Assembly (NCBI GenBank): GCA_050181295.1
Contig: JBFXDI010000008.1
Coordinates: 1 to 54,446, forward strand
DNA from: JBFXDI01 sp050181295
GTDB taxonomy: Bacteria; Pseudomonadota; Alphaproteobacteria; Rhizobiales; Aestuariivirgaceae
Length of the DNA: 54,446 nt
Reading direction: 5' to 3'
In this document: in pieces, positions 34,929-45,700 of the stretch
Position numbering within the stretch: the stretch's first letter is position 1
Layout: each line of letters starts with the position of its first letter
The notes under the pieces: generated by a model
Databases searched by the model: none
Told to the model about the DNA's origin: nothing
The model's input: the letters and a program-made list of their open reading frames with translations, nothing else
Program-made: the position numbers and the translations under genes

Positions 34929-35232
34929 CCCGTGCCACTGAAACGGAATTGTAAACTATAGTAGCGACCTCTGGGTCTTATTCTTCGCCGCCCCACCTGC
35001 CGACACAGCACTTGTCGCAGCCGGTCCATCAACCTGCGGGACTTACGGGGCATCCTGGGGTGCGACAAACTGCTGAATGAACGAGCTCTCCGCTAACACA
35101 TTGAATAAAAAAGTGTTTTTTGCGGGCCGGAAACTTGACCCCACGGCACTACACTAGTAATGACACCAGGCATGCCGCTTGAGGCGGCTGACGGTCGAGC
35201 CGCCTTTCAGAAGGGCCCAAGCGCCAAAAGCC
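34929..35232. other. Divergent intergenic region
   Basis: About 300 bp between the protease and the small secreted protein. A plausible plus-strand promoter is TTGACC at 35135-35140 with TAATGA at 35158-35163 (17-bp spacing). An A6-GTG-T6 sequence lies near 35107-35121. Confidence 0.4.
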
Positions 35233-35679
35233 ATGTCCGTAAAAAATGGGTTGCTAGCGACCTTGAGTACGCTGGCGCTGAGCACTGCGTCCATCACGAC
35301 CGCCGCTGCTTCGGGTGCCGAACCTTTGCCCGGCCCGGCGCCGGCGGACGACGGCTTCTACGGCCTCGTCACCGCGCTGGCCGACCAGTGCCTGGTCGAG
35401 CAGCCGGAAGGCTATGCGGTCATCGTCGGGGACATGCGGATCAGCCAGTGCTGCGCGGTCCTGCGCCAGCTCGGTCCGGAGAACATGGACTTCCTGCAGG
35501 CAGTCGCTCTCGGCGACCGGAACGACCCGCGCCTCGCCGTCCTCAACCCCGATCTCGTGACGGTGCTCCTGAACTGCCAGGAAGTCGCGATCGAGCGGAT
35601 CACCGAGCTCGCCCTGTCGACGGTGCCCGCCGCCGGCCCCGGCACTGCACAGGCCTGCTACGTGCTCTACACCGGCTAA
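35233..35679 (+). CDS. Small secreted hypothetical protein
   Basis: A 148-residue protein with an N-terminal export signal (about residues 5-28, LLATLSTLALSTASITTAAA) and several Cys residues in the mature part (QCLVEQ, SQCCAV, LNCQEV, QACYVL) that could form disulphides in the periplasm. I do not recognise the family. The start at 35233 places the signal peptide correctly; the frame extends upstream without benefit. It is the only plus-strand gene between the protease and the glycan cluster, converging on the RgpF-like gene, 27 bp apart. Confidence 0.65.
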   Translation: MSVKNGLLATLSTLALSTASITTAAASGAEPLPGPAPADDGFYGLVTALADQCLVEQPEGYAVIVGDMRISQCCAVLRQLGPENMDFLQAVALGDRNDPRLAVLNPDLVTVLLNCQEVAIERITELALSTVPAAGPGTAQACYVLYTG

Positions 35680-35706
35680 TCCGGACAACAAACGCGGCAC
35701 GCTCGT

Positions 35707-38700
35707 CTATTCGCGGAGCAGCCGCCCGACGCGGGACGCGGTCAGGATGGCCGACCGCTCCTCCCATACGAAGGCCTGGGCCGCTGCCGCCACCGCCGCG
35801 AAGGGCCGGGGGTCGGCGATGATTCGCTCCAACGTCTCGGTCAGCGCGCGCAATCCTCTGCCGCCGGCCAACGCGAGGCGGCGCTCCACGAGAACCCCGC
35901 CGGCCGCGGTCACCGAGAGAAGCCCAAGGGCACTTGCCTCGAGGAAGGCAACGTCCGCCGCCGGACCCATGCCAAGACAGACGGCGACATCGAGCGGCTG
36001 GGCGCGCATCCAGGCCGCCTCCAGCGGATAGGCAATCTTTGGGCGCTCGAGGATCCTGACAAAGGACGCTGCCGGGTCCGCCGCATGCTCGGGCGGCAGC
36101 CACAACTCGAAGCTCTCCTTGCGACGCTCGCCGAGGGCGGCGAAGGCGGCCACGACATCGTCCGGACCGTCAGGCGGATCGAGCAAGGCAAAGCGGACCG
36201 GATGGGTGGGCGCGAACCGCCGCGGCCGATGGTAGTCGCGCCACAGCCGCGGATCGATGGCGTCGGGGACGATCCGCCTCTTGCCGGCGGCCACCACCCC
36301 GGGAACGTCCGACGGCAGCCAGATTTGAGAGGCCCGAGCGGCCAGGTCTCGCGGCAGCGCGTCGAGCGTCCCCTCCGGGCAATCGACGATGAGCGGCCGC
36401 CCCGGCGGCATCGCGCGGAGGAGAGCGGCAGTCTGCTCCGGCCGCTCCGCGAAGCGCGACTGAACAATGACGCGGTCGGCGGTGCGCACCGTCGCGAGGT
36501 CGTGGACCGACCCGAGCGAGAGGTCGATCGATCCCGCCTCGGCCAGCGTGAGCGGGGAGAGGAGCCGGCGAAATGCATCGCGGTCGGGGGCGTCGCCGGC
36601 GAAGACGACATGGACCCGAAGCGCGCCCGCCGGAGGCGTGTCGGACGGCATGCCGTCGCGTATCGCGCCGGCCAGTGCCGCCGCACGGCGATCGAAGCTG
36701 TGTTCGGTGCGGACGATGTCGGCGAACGCGACCCGGCGTTCGGCAGGACGCGACGCGGCCGCGGCGACCGCGTCGGGTAATGCCGCGCGGTCGGTGACGG
36801 TGATGGCGGCGCCCGGCATGAGCTGCTCGAAGCTCGGCATCGCGTCCGACACCGGCACGCCGGTGGCGGCGACCACGTCGAACAGGCGGTTCGATGCGAT
36901 CCCGAAATCGCGCATGGCCGGCCAATGGTCGTTGAGCACGGCCACAGAGCCGGCATAGAGCGCCGGCAGCTCCTCGTTGGCCTTCATCGGGCCGCGCACG
37001 AGCTCGGGCGCGACTGCGTCCCATCCGCCGCCATAGAGCGCCGGTCCGAGGCCGCCCTCGATCGCCCAGCGGACGACCGGCCGGTCCGCCCCGCGGGTGT
37101 TGCCGACGAACGCCAGTCCCGAGCGCCGCGCCGGCAGCGGATCCGGCACGACGAAACGGTCCGAATCCGTCGCCTGATGGAGGGTCGCGATCGGACGGTC
37201 GAGGAATGTCCGCAGGAGGGCCGCGTAGCCGCGAGAGGCCACGAACACCGCGTCATAGGCGGCGATCTCGTCATGGCCGACCTGGTCGGGGTGGCTGATG
37301 ACCCATAGCGCGGCGAAGGTGTCGCGTTCTGGATCGTAGCGCGCCGGGCCGCGCAGCACGATCACGATGTCGTCGCGATCGCGGGTCCGGTCGTACCATT
37401 CGTCCCGCCGGTCCACGCGGACGCGGTGCCCGAGCCTCCCGAACGCCGCGGCCAGCCCGTTCGCGAAATGGACGTCTCCCCATTCGGTTGCGGCCTCGCG
37501 CGGGGTCGCGATCTTGATCGCGATCGACCACGTGCGGCCCTCCAGCGTCATGCCGCGCGCCGCCCGGGGAATGCCGCCCGCGCTCCGCCAATCGCGGGCC
37601 GGCGTCTCCGGCTCCGGCTCGGCGAACACCTCGCGCCAATCGCTACGGCTCAGGAAATCGGTCAGCGGATCGCGGCCCCGTCGCTGCAGCCACGGCCGTT
37701 CCCGGAGATAGCGCGTCCCGTGGAAGCGTGGACTTGGCTCGAAGGCACGGTAGGCAGCGCGATACTGCGCCAGGGGCGTCAGCCCCTCGCGGCGTGCCGC
37801 CCGGTCGCGATACCAGGCATTGGCGAACAGGGGGTTGGGGTCGAAATCGGCCGCCGCTCCAGCCGTGAGATAATGGAGCAGCGGGTTGGCGCGGGTCACC
37901 AGCGTGCGCTCGTCGGGGGAGAGAAGCGGCGCGCTGTCCGGTTGGTCGAGACCGGCGAGCGCATGGAGGATGGGAACGCGCCGGACTTGTGCCGGCACCA
38001 CGCGCGGCAACCGGCGGCCATCGAAAACGACGGCGCCGGTTTCGAGCCCTGCCAGCAGCGGCGCGAGACCGAAGAGCCGTTCGACCGCATGCGCAACCTG
38101 CCCGTCGCCGGCGGCGGCTGCCTCCCATTCGACGGCCGGCGGACAGAGCGCCGCGAGCGGGGCGAAGGCATCGACGCGGCCCCAGAACATCGTGCCGGCG
38201 AAGAAGCCCCAGTCGCGGGGCAACGCGCCGGCCGCGCCCGGCCATGCCGCGTCCGCCAGCCGGACGACGCTGGCGGCGTTGACCGACATGTTGATCTCGA
38301 CCGACAGCAGGAGCTCGGCGGCCCCGATCGCGCCGAGCCCGCCATCCTTCGCAAAGGCCCCAGTGACGGCGTCGATGACGGCCGGGGACCCCATCGCCGC
38401 ACGAGTGCCGGTCTCCCGCCACGCGCGCCCGAAGCCCGAGCCGCCACGCTTCGTATGCAGCTTCGCGAACAGCTCGCAGCCGCGATCCTTCAGAACGCGG
38501 AGGACGGCCAGGAACGGAAGGACGTCGAAGCCGACATCCGGCGTGTCGATCCATTCAGGCTCGACGCCGAGCCCGCGGAGCGCGGCGGCGACACTGCGGC
38601 TCTCGCGGAGCGGACCGGTGACGAGGACATCGAAATCCGGCGGCAGCGCGCCGATCCGGCCGAGCAGATCGAGCGCGACGTCCTCGTAATAGAGGTGAAG

Positions 38701-38718
38701 GACGAGAGCGCGACGCAA
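35707..38718 (-). CDS. Rhamnan-synthesis (RgpF) and CgeB-like glycosyltransferase
   Basis: A 1003-residue multidomain glycosyltransferase. Residues about 1-260 match rhamnan synthesis protein F, with LFAKLHTKRGGSGFGRAW at 83-100. Residues 275-360 carry short repeats (HYLTAGAAADFDPNPLFANA) like those of the neighbours. Residues about 395-700 resemble CgeB-type GT1 enzymes (GLAFVGNTRGADRP near 534-546, then SNRLFDVVAATGVPV). A second GT-like region fills the C-terminus. It likely polymerises rhamnose-containing surface glycan using dTDP-rhamnose from the rml operon. Start is TTG 38718, supported by a GGAGGG site 6 bp upstream; the much longer open frame beyond it overlaps the previous gene. It is the last gene of the minus-strand glycan cluster. 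Confidence 0.8.
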   Translation of the reverse strand: MRRALVLHLYYEDVALDLLGRIGALPPDFDVLVTGPLRESRSVAAALRGLGVEPEWIDTPDVGFDVLPFLAVLRVLKDRGCELFAKLHTKRGGSGFGRAWRETGTRAAMGSPAVIDAVTGAFAKDGGLGAIGAAELLLSVEINMSVNAASVVRLADAAWPGAAGALPRDWGFFAGTMFWGRVDAFAPLAALCPPAVEWEAAAAGDGQVAHAVERLFGLAPLLAGLETGAVVFDGRRLPRVVPAQVRRVPILHALAGLDQPDSAPLLSPDERTLVTRANPLLHYLTAGAAADFDPNPLFANAWYRDRAARREGLTPLAQYRAAYRAFEPSPRFHGTRYLRERPWLQRRGRDPLTDFLSRSDWREVFAEPEPETPARDWRSAGGIPRAARGMTLEGRTWSIAIKIATPREAATEWGDVHFANGLAAAFGRLGHRVRVDRRDEWYDRTRDRDDIVIVLRGPARYDPERDTFAALWVISHPDQVGHDEIAAYDAVFVASRGYAALLRTFLDRPIATLHQATDSDRFVVPDPLPARRSGLAFVGNTRGADRPVVRWAIEGGLGPALYGGGWDAVAPELVRGPMKANEELPALYAGSVAVLNDHWPAMRDFGIASNRLFDVVAATGVPVSDAMPSFEQLMPGAAITVTDRAALPDAVAAAASRPAERRVAFADIVRTEHSFDRRAAALAGAIRDGMPSDTPPAGALRVHVVFAGDAPDRDAFRRLLSPLTLAEAGSIDLSLGSVHDLATVRTADRVIVQSRFAERPEQTAALLRAMPPGRPLIVDCPEGTLDALPRDLAARASQIWLPSDVPGVVAAGKRRIVPDAIDPRLWRDYHRPRRFAPTHPVRFALLDPPDGPDDVVAAFAALGERRKESFELWLPPEHAADPAASFVRILERPKIAYPLEAAWMRAQPLDVAVCLGMGPAADVAFLEASALGLLSVTAAGGVLVERRLALAGGRGLRALTETLERIIADPRPFAAVAAAAQAFVWEERSAILTASRVGRLLRE

Positions 38719-38732
38719 GGTCCCTCCACCGC

Positions 38733-39596
38733 TCAGAGGCCGCGCGCGAGCATCTGGCGAGCGTAGTAGGCGGTGAGGAAGACCGGGCTCGGATCGTAGC
38801 CCTTGGCCGCGCCCTTGGTGAGATAGTGGAGCGCGGGATCGGCGCCGCCGACCTCCGGATAGGTCGCCCGGTACCAGGCGGCGTCGAGGAGCCCGCTGTC
38901 GCGGATCAGCGCCGCCCGCTCCTCCAGGGTCTCTGGCATCGCCTGGATCCCTCCGCGCTCGGTCGGCGCGGCAGGCGAGGGGTCCGGTGCCTCGCCGCCC
39001 GCGCTGCGCGGGGTCAGGTCGATGACCGAATCGAACTCCCATTTCTGCTGCAGGAGCTTCATCCGCGCCGCGGCGCGCGGCGTGGGCCGCGCATGGGGAG
39101 CGGCGCCGTAGATCGCCTGCGGCAGATATTCGAACGCGAAGCCGAGGATGCGAAACGGCGTGAAGTCGGAACTGCTGGTCAGGAACACCGGCTTGAAATC
39201 CAGCGCGCGCCGCTGCCGCGCCGAGATCGTCTGGATCACCGCATCGAGTGCCGGGCCCGCGAGGCCCAGCACGATGACCGCCATCACCGGCAACGTCCGG
39301 CCGGCAAGGGACAGTGCCGCAAAGCCGGGGCTCGGGACGAGCGGCTGGCTCGGCCATGCCGAAGCCGGCCACCAGTTGACGCTTTCCATGGCCGGCACCG
39401 GATCGAGCCGGCCGATCGTGGACCGCGCCGGCAGCATCGGGCGAAGCGTCGTCGCCGTCCCGTGCCCGACACGCTCTCCGAGCGCGCGCGTGATGGTCTC
39501 GATATGGCGGAACTGCATCTCGACCCGCTCGCGCAGGCGCTGCAGCTCGAAGTCGTCCGCCTGCGCCGCCTCGTCGCCGCGATCGTCGTCGGCCAT
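38733..39596 (-). CDS. Glycan-cluster protein with surface-glycan repeat
   Basis: A 287-residue protein of unknown function. Residues about 15-45 form a coiled coil (FELQRLRERVEMQFRHIETI), the middle (about 90-200) is an unrecognised domain, and the C-terminus (about 235-287) holds one copy of the repeat seen in the big glycosyltransferases (DAAWYRATYPEVGG, then ALHYLTKGAAKGYDPSP). It ends 14 bp before the RgpF-like gene and overlaps the GT28-like stop by a base. The shared repeat suggests it assembles with, or regulates, those enzymes, perhaps for chain length. No membrane helix is evident. Confidence 0.7.
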   Translation of the reverse strand: MADDDRGDEAAQADDFELQRLRERVEMQFRHIETITRALGERVGHGTATTLRPMLPARSTIGRLDPVPAMESVNWWPASAWPSQPLVPSPGFAALSLAGRTLPVMAVIVLGLAGPALDAVIQTISARQRRALDFKPVFLTSSSDFTPFRILGFAFEYLPQAIYGAAPHARPTPRAAARMKLLQQKWEFDSVIDLTPRSAGGEAPDPSPAAPTERGGIQAMPETLEERAALIRDSGLLDAAWYRATYPEVGGADPALHYLTKGAAKGYDPSPVFLTAYYARQMLARGL

Positions 39597-41728
39597 CAGG
39601 CGACCCCGCCCCGCATCCGCGCCTCGACGATCCGCGCCGCCACCCGCGCCCCGTTCACGATCCCCGCCTTCCGGCAGTTCTCCGCGAGGAAGGCCCGGGC
39701 CGGCGCTGCGAGGAGGGCCGAGATCATGACCGGCAGCTCGTGGAGGTCGCGCTCGTCGAGGTCGAGCGCGAGGTCGTTCTCCTGGGCGAACCGGGCGCGG
39801 CCGCGCTGATCGTCCATGGTCGGATGGGTGTTGGCGATGAAGATCGTCGGGACGCCATAGGCGACGATCTCATGGAACATGTTGTAGCCCGCGGCTGAGA
39901 TCGTGAAGTCGAACGCCCGGTAATACTGCGCGAAGGGATGGCCGCGAAGGATGCGGGCCTCCGGCCAGAGCGGCGGGAGCGCGGCTGCCGTCGACCACTC
40001 GGCGATCGCGACCTGCACGCCCGGGAATCGCCGGAGCTCGGTCACGATCCGATCGATCATGGCGACGATGTCGCGATTGGAGCCGCTGCCGAGCTGGATC
40101 AGGACCGCCGGCCGCGCGGGATCGAGGCCTATGGTAGTCGCGGCCTCCTCGCGCGACAGCAGCTCGTCCGGCTCGAGGAGGAGGATGGGGTCGACCGCGG
40201 CGGTTTCGTCCCGGCGGGCCGCGGTCGTCCCGCTGTCGGCCGCGGACGCCAGCTCGCCGGGCTCGATGATCGCGTCGCAATAGACGGCGTTCCCGATAAA
40301 GGACATCGTCGCGTCGCCGACCATGCCCTGCCGCAGCCACACCAGCCCGCAGCCGCGCGAGCCGGCGGCGCGGACGAGCCCGGGCGTCGGACCGTTGCCG
40401 TCATAGACCACGACCCCCGCATTGTAGGCGTCGATCAGATGCTCCAGCTCGGCCTGGAACCAGCCGTCCCATTCCTCGGAAGGGACGCCGAGATAATGCG
40501 CGTTCGGAACGTATTCGGCCGTGAAGCCGAACGATTCGATCGTGTCCGCCGTCTGCGCCATCGAGACGAACACCGGCTCGGCGGTCGTCATCCGCCGGGC
40601 CACCGCAAGGAGCCTCGTGACGTGACCGAGACCGGTTCCGTTCGAAGCGAGGAACAGCGCCACCGGCGCGCCGCGCTGTCGCGGTCCTTCGGCTGCTGGG
40701 GCGACCGGCCTCGTCAGCCGCGACGCCGCCGCGAGCGCCGCGGTCCGCGTCGAGCGCCGGATCACCGGATCGACGATGTAGCGGCGGAGGAGGCCGGCCG
40801 CGTCGCCGGGTTCGCAATAGAGCGGACCTGGTCCATAGCGCGGCCGGAGCGATGGTGGCATCAGGACCGGCCGGCCCTTGCCCAGCATCGCGGCGATGAT
40901 CGCATCCTGCGGTGCCTCGGGCGCCGAGGGGAAGTGCAGGAGAGCGTCCAGCCCGTCCAGATACCGCCCGACCGACAGCGTCTCGGGATCGAGGATCGTC
41001 CAGCCGCCGGACAGCCGCATCGCACGCGGCGGCGGACGTCCCAGGAGCCGGACGTCGAAGCCCCCATCCTCAGGGAACAGCCGGGCCATGGTCTCGTTCG
41101 CGCTCGGCCAATCGCCGGCGGTCGTTCCGACTGCGCCGATCCTGAACCGGTGTCCGATGGTGGCCGGCTCTTCCGTCGGCGCAGGTGCCGGCAGCAGCCA
41201 GTCGTCCGCGGTCAGAGCGAAATCGGGATGGGCCTTGGCGAGTGCGGCGCGCTCGGCGGCGCCGGCCGGCGCGAACAGGAGCGTCTCGAAGAGCCCGGAG
41301 AGCCAGCGCCTGGTGGCGCCGAGGGTTGCCGACGGAGCCCGGTCAATGACGATGACGGCGCGGGGTGCGTTGAGGCCGCGGAGCCGGGCGGGCATCTCGT
41401 TGAATCGGTGGATGCCGTGGATCACGCATTCGGCGGCCGTCACGCGCCGGGCGGGATCGATCGGATCGGCAAGGCCCAAGGAGACGCACGCCTGGATGTC
41501 CGGCGCGATCAGCGGCAACGAGCCCTGTGTCGGAAGATGCGCCAGCGCCACGCGCCGTCCCGCGGCCGCATGCGCTGCCGCCTCGGATGCTATCCGGAGC
41601 GCTGCTTCGCCACGGATCGTCATGTCGCCCATCAAGGCGACGTCATAGGCAAACTGCGCCGCCCCGGGCGAGACCCGGCGTCGCTGCTTCGCGCCGGCTC
41701 CCTTGTCCCGCGGCGGCCGCTTAGCCAT
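39596..41728 (-). CDS. Two-domain glycosyltransferase, GT28/MurG-like C-terminus
   Basis: A 710-residue cytoplasmic protein. The N-terminal half (about 25-330) looks like a GT-B fold of the GT1/GT4 kind (LSVGRYLDGLDALLHFPSAP). The C-terminal half (about 345-705) is a GT28/MurG-like unit: LFLASNGTGLGHVTRLLAVA with the Gly-rich acceptor loop, then VLIQLGSGSNRD and the donor loop YNMFHEIVAYGVPTIFIANT. It would add one or two sugars to the surface glycan. It overlaps the sulfotransferase gene by 8 bp and the following gene by one base, so it is inside a tightly packed operon. Confidence 0.78.
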   Translation of the reverse strand: MAKRPPRDKGAGAKQRRRVSPGAAQFAYDVALMGDMTIRGEAALRIASEAAAHAAAGRRVALAHLPTQGSLPLIAPDIQACVSLGLADPIDPARRVTAAECVIHGIHRFNEMPARLRGLNAPRAVIVIDRAPSATLGATRRWLSGLFETLLFAPAGAAERAALAKAHPDFALTADDWLLPAPAPTEEPATIGHRFRIGAVGTTAGDWPSANETMARLFPEDGGFDVRLLGRPPPRAMRLSGGWTILDPETLSVGRYLDGLDALLHFPSAPEAPQDAIIAAMLGKGRPVLMPPSLRPRYGPGPLYCEPGDAAGLLRRYIVDPVIRRSTRTAALAAASRLTRPVAPAAEGPRQRGAPVALFLASNGTGLGHVTRLLAVARRMTTAEPVFVSMAQTADTIESFGFTAEYVPNAHYLGVPSEEWDGWFQAELEHLIDAYNAGVVVYDGNGPTPGLVRAAGSRGCGLVWLRQGMVGDATMSFIGNAVYCDAIIEPGELASAADSGTTAARRDETAAVDPILLLEPDELLSREEAATTIGLDPARPAVLIQLGSGSNRDIVAMIDRIVTELRRFPGVQVAIAEWSTAAALPPLWPEARILRGHPFAQYYRAFDFTISAAGYNMFHEIVAYGVPTIFIANTHPTMDDQRGRARFAQENDLALDLDERDLHELPVMISALLAAPARAFLAENCRKAGIVNGARVAARIVEARMRGGVA

Positions 41729-42779
41729 GCGCGCCGCTCTCGCGAAGGATGTGCTCGGCTGTCGCGGCGATGGTGCGCGTCAGCGCGGGCCAGAGGCCGG
41801 CATTGTCGAGTTCGTACTGATCCTCGCCGGTGCCGGGATGGGGCATGATCGGCGGCTCGTCCGGACAGAACTCGGCGATGAAGGCGGCGTTGCTCTCGGC
41901 GAATTCCAAGTCGAAGGCGCGCGCCTCGGCGGGCGACATCAGCCCGCCGGAGGAACGGGTGTCCTGGAAGACGGTCTCGAGGGCCGCGACCACGCGGGCG
42001 ATCACGGGCTCCGGCACGATCGCAAGCCGCATCTGGATGACCGCGCGAACGGCGAACCAGGGCAGGCTGCGATTGTAGATCTGGGGCGCGCCCTCGACCA
42101 CCGGCGGACCTTCGAGCCCCGCCGTGTCCAGGAAGTGCGGAATGATGTTGCCGCCGGGGAAGCGCCCGACATCATAGGCCTTCGCGACGACCGCCTCATG
42201 ACCGAACACCGCCGCCCATTTCCGGGCAAAGGCGAGGAAGTCGAGCGCGCCGGTATAGCGGCGAGCGTAGAGCGGAATGCTGCGGCGCTCGCGGTTGTAG
42301 GAGACGTCCGTGCCGTAGATGCCCTCGATGATCGACGATTGGCGCCGATAGTAGAACACGACGCGTGCCGGCAGATCGAAGGTCCGGGCAATCCGTTCGA
42401 TGGCCGGCGCCGGCAGCCGATCGAACTCCTCCGAGCTCAGGACGATGCGCGGCGCCGCCGAGGCCGCGATCTCGTCGCGGAGCCGGCCGAGCAGGCGGTC
42501 GGGATCCTCGCGGATGAGGCCGGTCAGGGACCAGGGAATGTGGTGGTGGCCATAGAGATGGGCCGCACCGGGGGGTGGCCGGCCGGTTTCCGGGTAGAGG
42601 ATGCCGTACTGGTCGAGGATCGCAAGGTTCTGCCAGAAATGATGCTGGATCGCCGTCGTGCCGGTTTTGTGGACGCCGACATGGATGACGATTTCGCGCG
42701 GCGCAGGGGCCTGCGCCTCGAGGGGCCTGGCGTCGATTTCGGCCGCCGCTCCGGGCTGAGGACTGGTGGGGGTCGTCAT
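41721..42779 (-). CDS. Sulfotransferase-family protein
   Basis: A 352-residue protein with the 5'-phosphosulfate loop GVHKTGTTAIQHHF (35-48) and a later VVFYYRRQSSIIEGIYGTDV region (about 163-182) that would form the 3'-phosphate-binding part of a PAPS-dependent sulfotransferase. It probably transfers sulfate to a sugar of the surface polymer. ATG 42779 is chosen because the frame above it runs into the WbsX gene; it starts 7 bp after that stop. The gene overlaps the next glycosyltransferase by 8 bp. Genes for making PAPS are not in this window. Confidence 0.78.
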   Translation of the reverse strand: MTTPTSPQPGAAAEIDARPLEAQAPAPREIVIHVGVHKTGTTAIQHHFWQNLAILDQYGILYPETGRPPPGAAHLYGHHHIPWSLTGLIREDPDRLLGRLRDEIAASAAPRIVLSSEEFDRLPAPAIERIARTFDLPARVVFYYRRQSSIIEGIYGTDVSYNRERRSIPLYARRYTGALDFLAFARKWAAVFGHEAVVAKAYDVGRFPGGNIIPHFLDTAGLEGPPVVEGAPQIYNRSLPWFAVRAVIQMRLAIVPEPVIARVVAALETVFQDTRSSGGLMSPAEARAFDLEFAESNAAFIAEFCPDEPPIMPHPGTGEDQYELDNAGLWPALTRTIAATAEHILRESGAHG

Positions 42780-42786
42780 CGCGGAC

Positions 42787-45700
42787 TCAGCGCTGGGCTG
42801 GCACCGCCGGTCGCGGGCCGGCTCCTCCGATCCCGCCGGCACGTCCCTCCTTCGGCGGCACGCTGACGGCGTCGCCCTTCACGACCACGTTGCCCGCGCC
42901 GGCGACCGCAACGGCGATCGCGCCGAGATCGCCGGCCGGCCGCGGGCTTGCGCGGAGAGCGGCGGCAAGAGCGCTGCGCCGCCAGATGACGGCGCCAAGG
43001 TCTAGCGGCACGTTGCCCGCGGCGAGGAGGTCGTCCCGCAGCTCGGCTGCGTTGCGCGGGCCCGTCGGCATCGACCGTCCGCCGCGCCCCCTCTGCGGGA
43101 GCGCCCATGCGGCGTTGACCGCATCATCGGCAAACGCGTCGCTGAGCCGCGACACCAGCCCGGTTTCGGCCCGGCCGTCCGCCGGCATCACCCAGAGATA
43201 GTCCGAGCTGGCGGTTGCGGCTGCGGCGTCGAGCGCGTCGGCCAGCGAGGCGTGTGCCCGGCTCCGTTCGACGATGCGGACCTCGCGCCGCGCTTCGGCG
43301 GCGACCGTCTCGATCAGCACGCGGACGCGCGATCCGAGCTGGCGCGCCAGGACGACGATCTCATAGACGGGCACCGATTGGTCGAAGACGCTCGCAAGCC
43401 GCCCCCTGAGGCCGGCCGGCTCTTCCTCCGCGGCGAGGATGACGGCGGTGACGGCCTGCAGCGTCGGGTCGGCGACCGAGAGGAGGCGCATCATCCGGGC
43501 CGCTTCCCCGTCCGTATCGGGCTGCATTCGCCGCGGCGGCCGAACAGTGCGCCCGGACGTCCGTTCGAGCAGCCCGACAACCTGATAGGCGAACGCACCG
43601 ACATCGGCGAACGGGACGAGCCGCGCATCGTCGCGTCCCGCGACAAGCTCGGTTCCCGCGCCGCTCCCTTCGAAGAGCACCATCGGAATGTCGGCCGCGA
43701 TCGCATCGAGAACGGCCGAGGCCTCGGCATCCTCGCGCGCGGTGAAGGCCAGCAGATCCGCCTCGGCGACGATGTTTGCCAGATCGGCCGAGTCGGGCCG
43801 GAACTGCAGCCGGCCGTTGCGGATGCCGGCCTCGAGCCACCCGCGCAAGTCCGGCTTGATGTCCCCGACCCAGAGGAAGACGACATCGTCGCGGCGCGCG
43901 GCAACGGTGCGCGCAGCCGCGGCGAAGAGATCCGCGCCCGACTGCAGCGTTGCGGGCCCGACATTGACGACGAGCCGGGTTCCGGCCGGGAGGTCGAGGA
44001 GACGCAGCAGCCGCTGCCGCGCCCTGGCCGTGGGCCGCGTCGCCGGCCGCTCGGCAGGGGGAACGACGAGCGCCGTTCCCGCGACCGGCCCGAAGGTCTG
44101 CTCGAACGCCGACAGCACGACGGCAGTCGAAGCCACCACCGCATCCGCCTCCCGCGCGATGGCCCGCGCGGGCTCGGCGTCGCTGCGGGCGCGGATCGCG
44201 ATGGGCAGTTCCCCGATGAGCGCCAGGCTGCGGATGTCATGACGGCGGGCCGCCCGCGCGGCGGCACCGGACGCGGCGCCGTAGAGAAACGCGACGGGCC
44301 GGCCCGAGCGGCGAAGCCGGGCAAACAGCGCGTCGAGATCGTCCGGCTTGGTGGTGGTCGAGACGCTCGCGAAATCGCCCGGATCGCGAGGGACGGGCGA
44401 AGCGTCGAGCTTGACGAGATGCACCTCGCAGCCGAACCGCCGGGTGAGAATCCCCGCTGCTTCGCCGAGGCGCCGGCGCACGTCGTGCTCGCCCCATTCG
44501 GCGGTGACGAGAAGGACCCGCGCGCGACCCTCGTCGCTGCGCTGGCCGACGGCGGCCCGGGCGGTGGCATTGAGGTAGGCGGAGCCGAAATGGACGTCCG
44601 GCTCGAGATACGCGCCTTCCGCCCACTCGTTCCAGGCGTTGATGAACACGACCGCCTCGCCCTCGATCCGGTTGCGGCGGGCGCCGGCGATCAATTGCTC
44701 GAGCCAGCCCTGATATTTGAGCGGGGTCGAGCCGGTCATGACGACGCCGCGTCCCTGGCGGCGGGCGTCGTTGTCCCAGCTCGGAAAGGCGGTCTTGATC
44801 AGCGGAAAGTCCGGCTGCGGGACGCCGAGCGAGGCCTCCACGACGTCGTCATACTGGTACACCCAACCGGAGAACCCGTGATCGAAGAACTCGATCTTCG
44901 GATTGCGCGGATGGACGTCGGCCATGATCTTGTGCGGCGGGAACTCCACCGCGCCGTCGAGACCGAACGGCGTCGGGTTGTGGTCGGTGAAGGTCTGCGC
45001 CATCAGGAAAAGCGGATCCTCGCCGTCGCGCTCGCGGAGAAGCCGGCGCCACAAGGCGAACGTCTCGGTGGCATTCGGGACGATGCCGGCGCGATAGATG
45101 AAGAACAGCGGCCGGCCGTTCAGCCGGATGTAGCGGGGGTCGCGGAAATGCCGGGCGAGGTCGTCGACCAGAGCCTCGGCGTCGTCGGCCCGGTAGTCCT
45201 GACGGATCAGGATCTCCGATTCCGAGCCGTCCCAGCGGCGCGACCAGTTCTCGTTGGCCCAGAGGATGCAGAACGGGAAGTCGAGATCCGGCCGGTCGAG
45301 GAACGCGTCGACCGGACCCTCCATGAGCCGCTTGCCGTTGAAATTGTAGTAGTAGAAGCAAAAGCCGAAGAGGCCAGCCGCCCGCGCCACGTCGATCTGC
45401 CGCCGCATCACGGAGATGTCGCGAAGATCGTAGAAGCCGAAGTCCCGCGGCACCCGGGGCTGGTAGTGGCCCTGGAAGCGCGGATTGCCGCGCGAGAGAT
45501 TGGTCCACTCGGTGAACCCCGTGCCCCACCACTCGTCGTTCTCGGGGAAGGGGTGGAACTGCGGCAGGTAGAACGCGATCAGCTTCGCAAGACGGTCGCG
45601 GCCCGCTGCGATCTCCGGCTGGAACTCCTCGAACTCCTTGGCGGGGCGCGAGAATTTCCGCACCTCGGTCGCCGCCGACGGCTCGGCATTGGGGTCGGGA

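Noticed and set aside
35107..35121. A6-GTG-T6 as a terminator
   Set aside because: The stem is only A-T pairs with a 3-nt loop and has no GC core, so it would not pause polymerase reliably.
35707..39372. Single 1221-residue glycosyltransferase
   Set aside because: The first ~218 codons overlap the upstream glycan gene in another frame; TTG 38718 with a GGAGGG site and the RgpF-like N-terminus mark the real start.
39938..41848. Long plus-strand open frame opposite the GT28-like gene
   Set aside because: Low-complexity Arg/Gly-rich translation, no motifs; the minus-strand glycosyltransferase is well supported.
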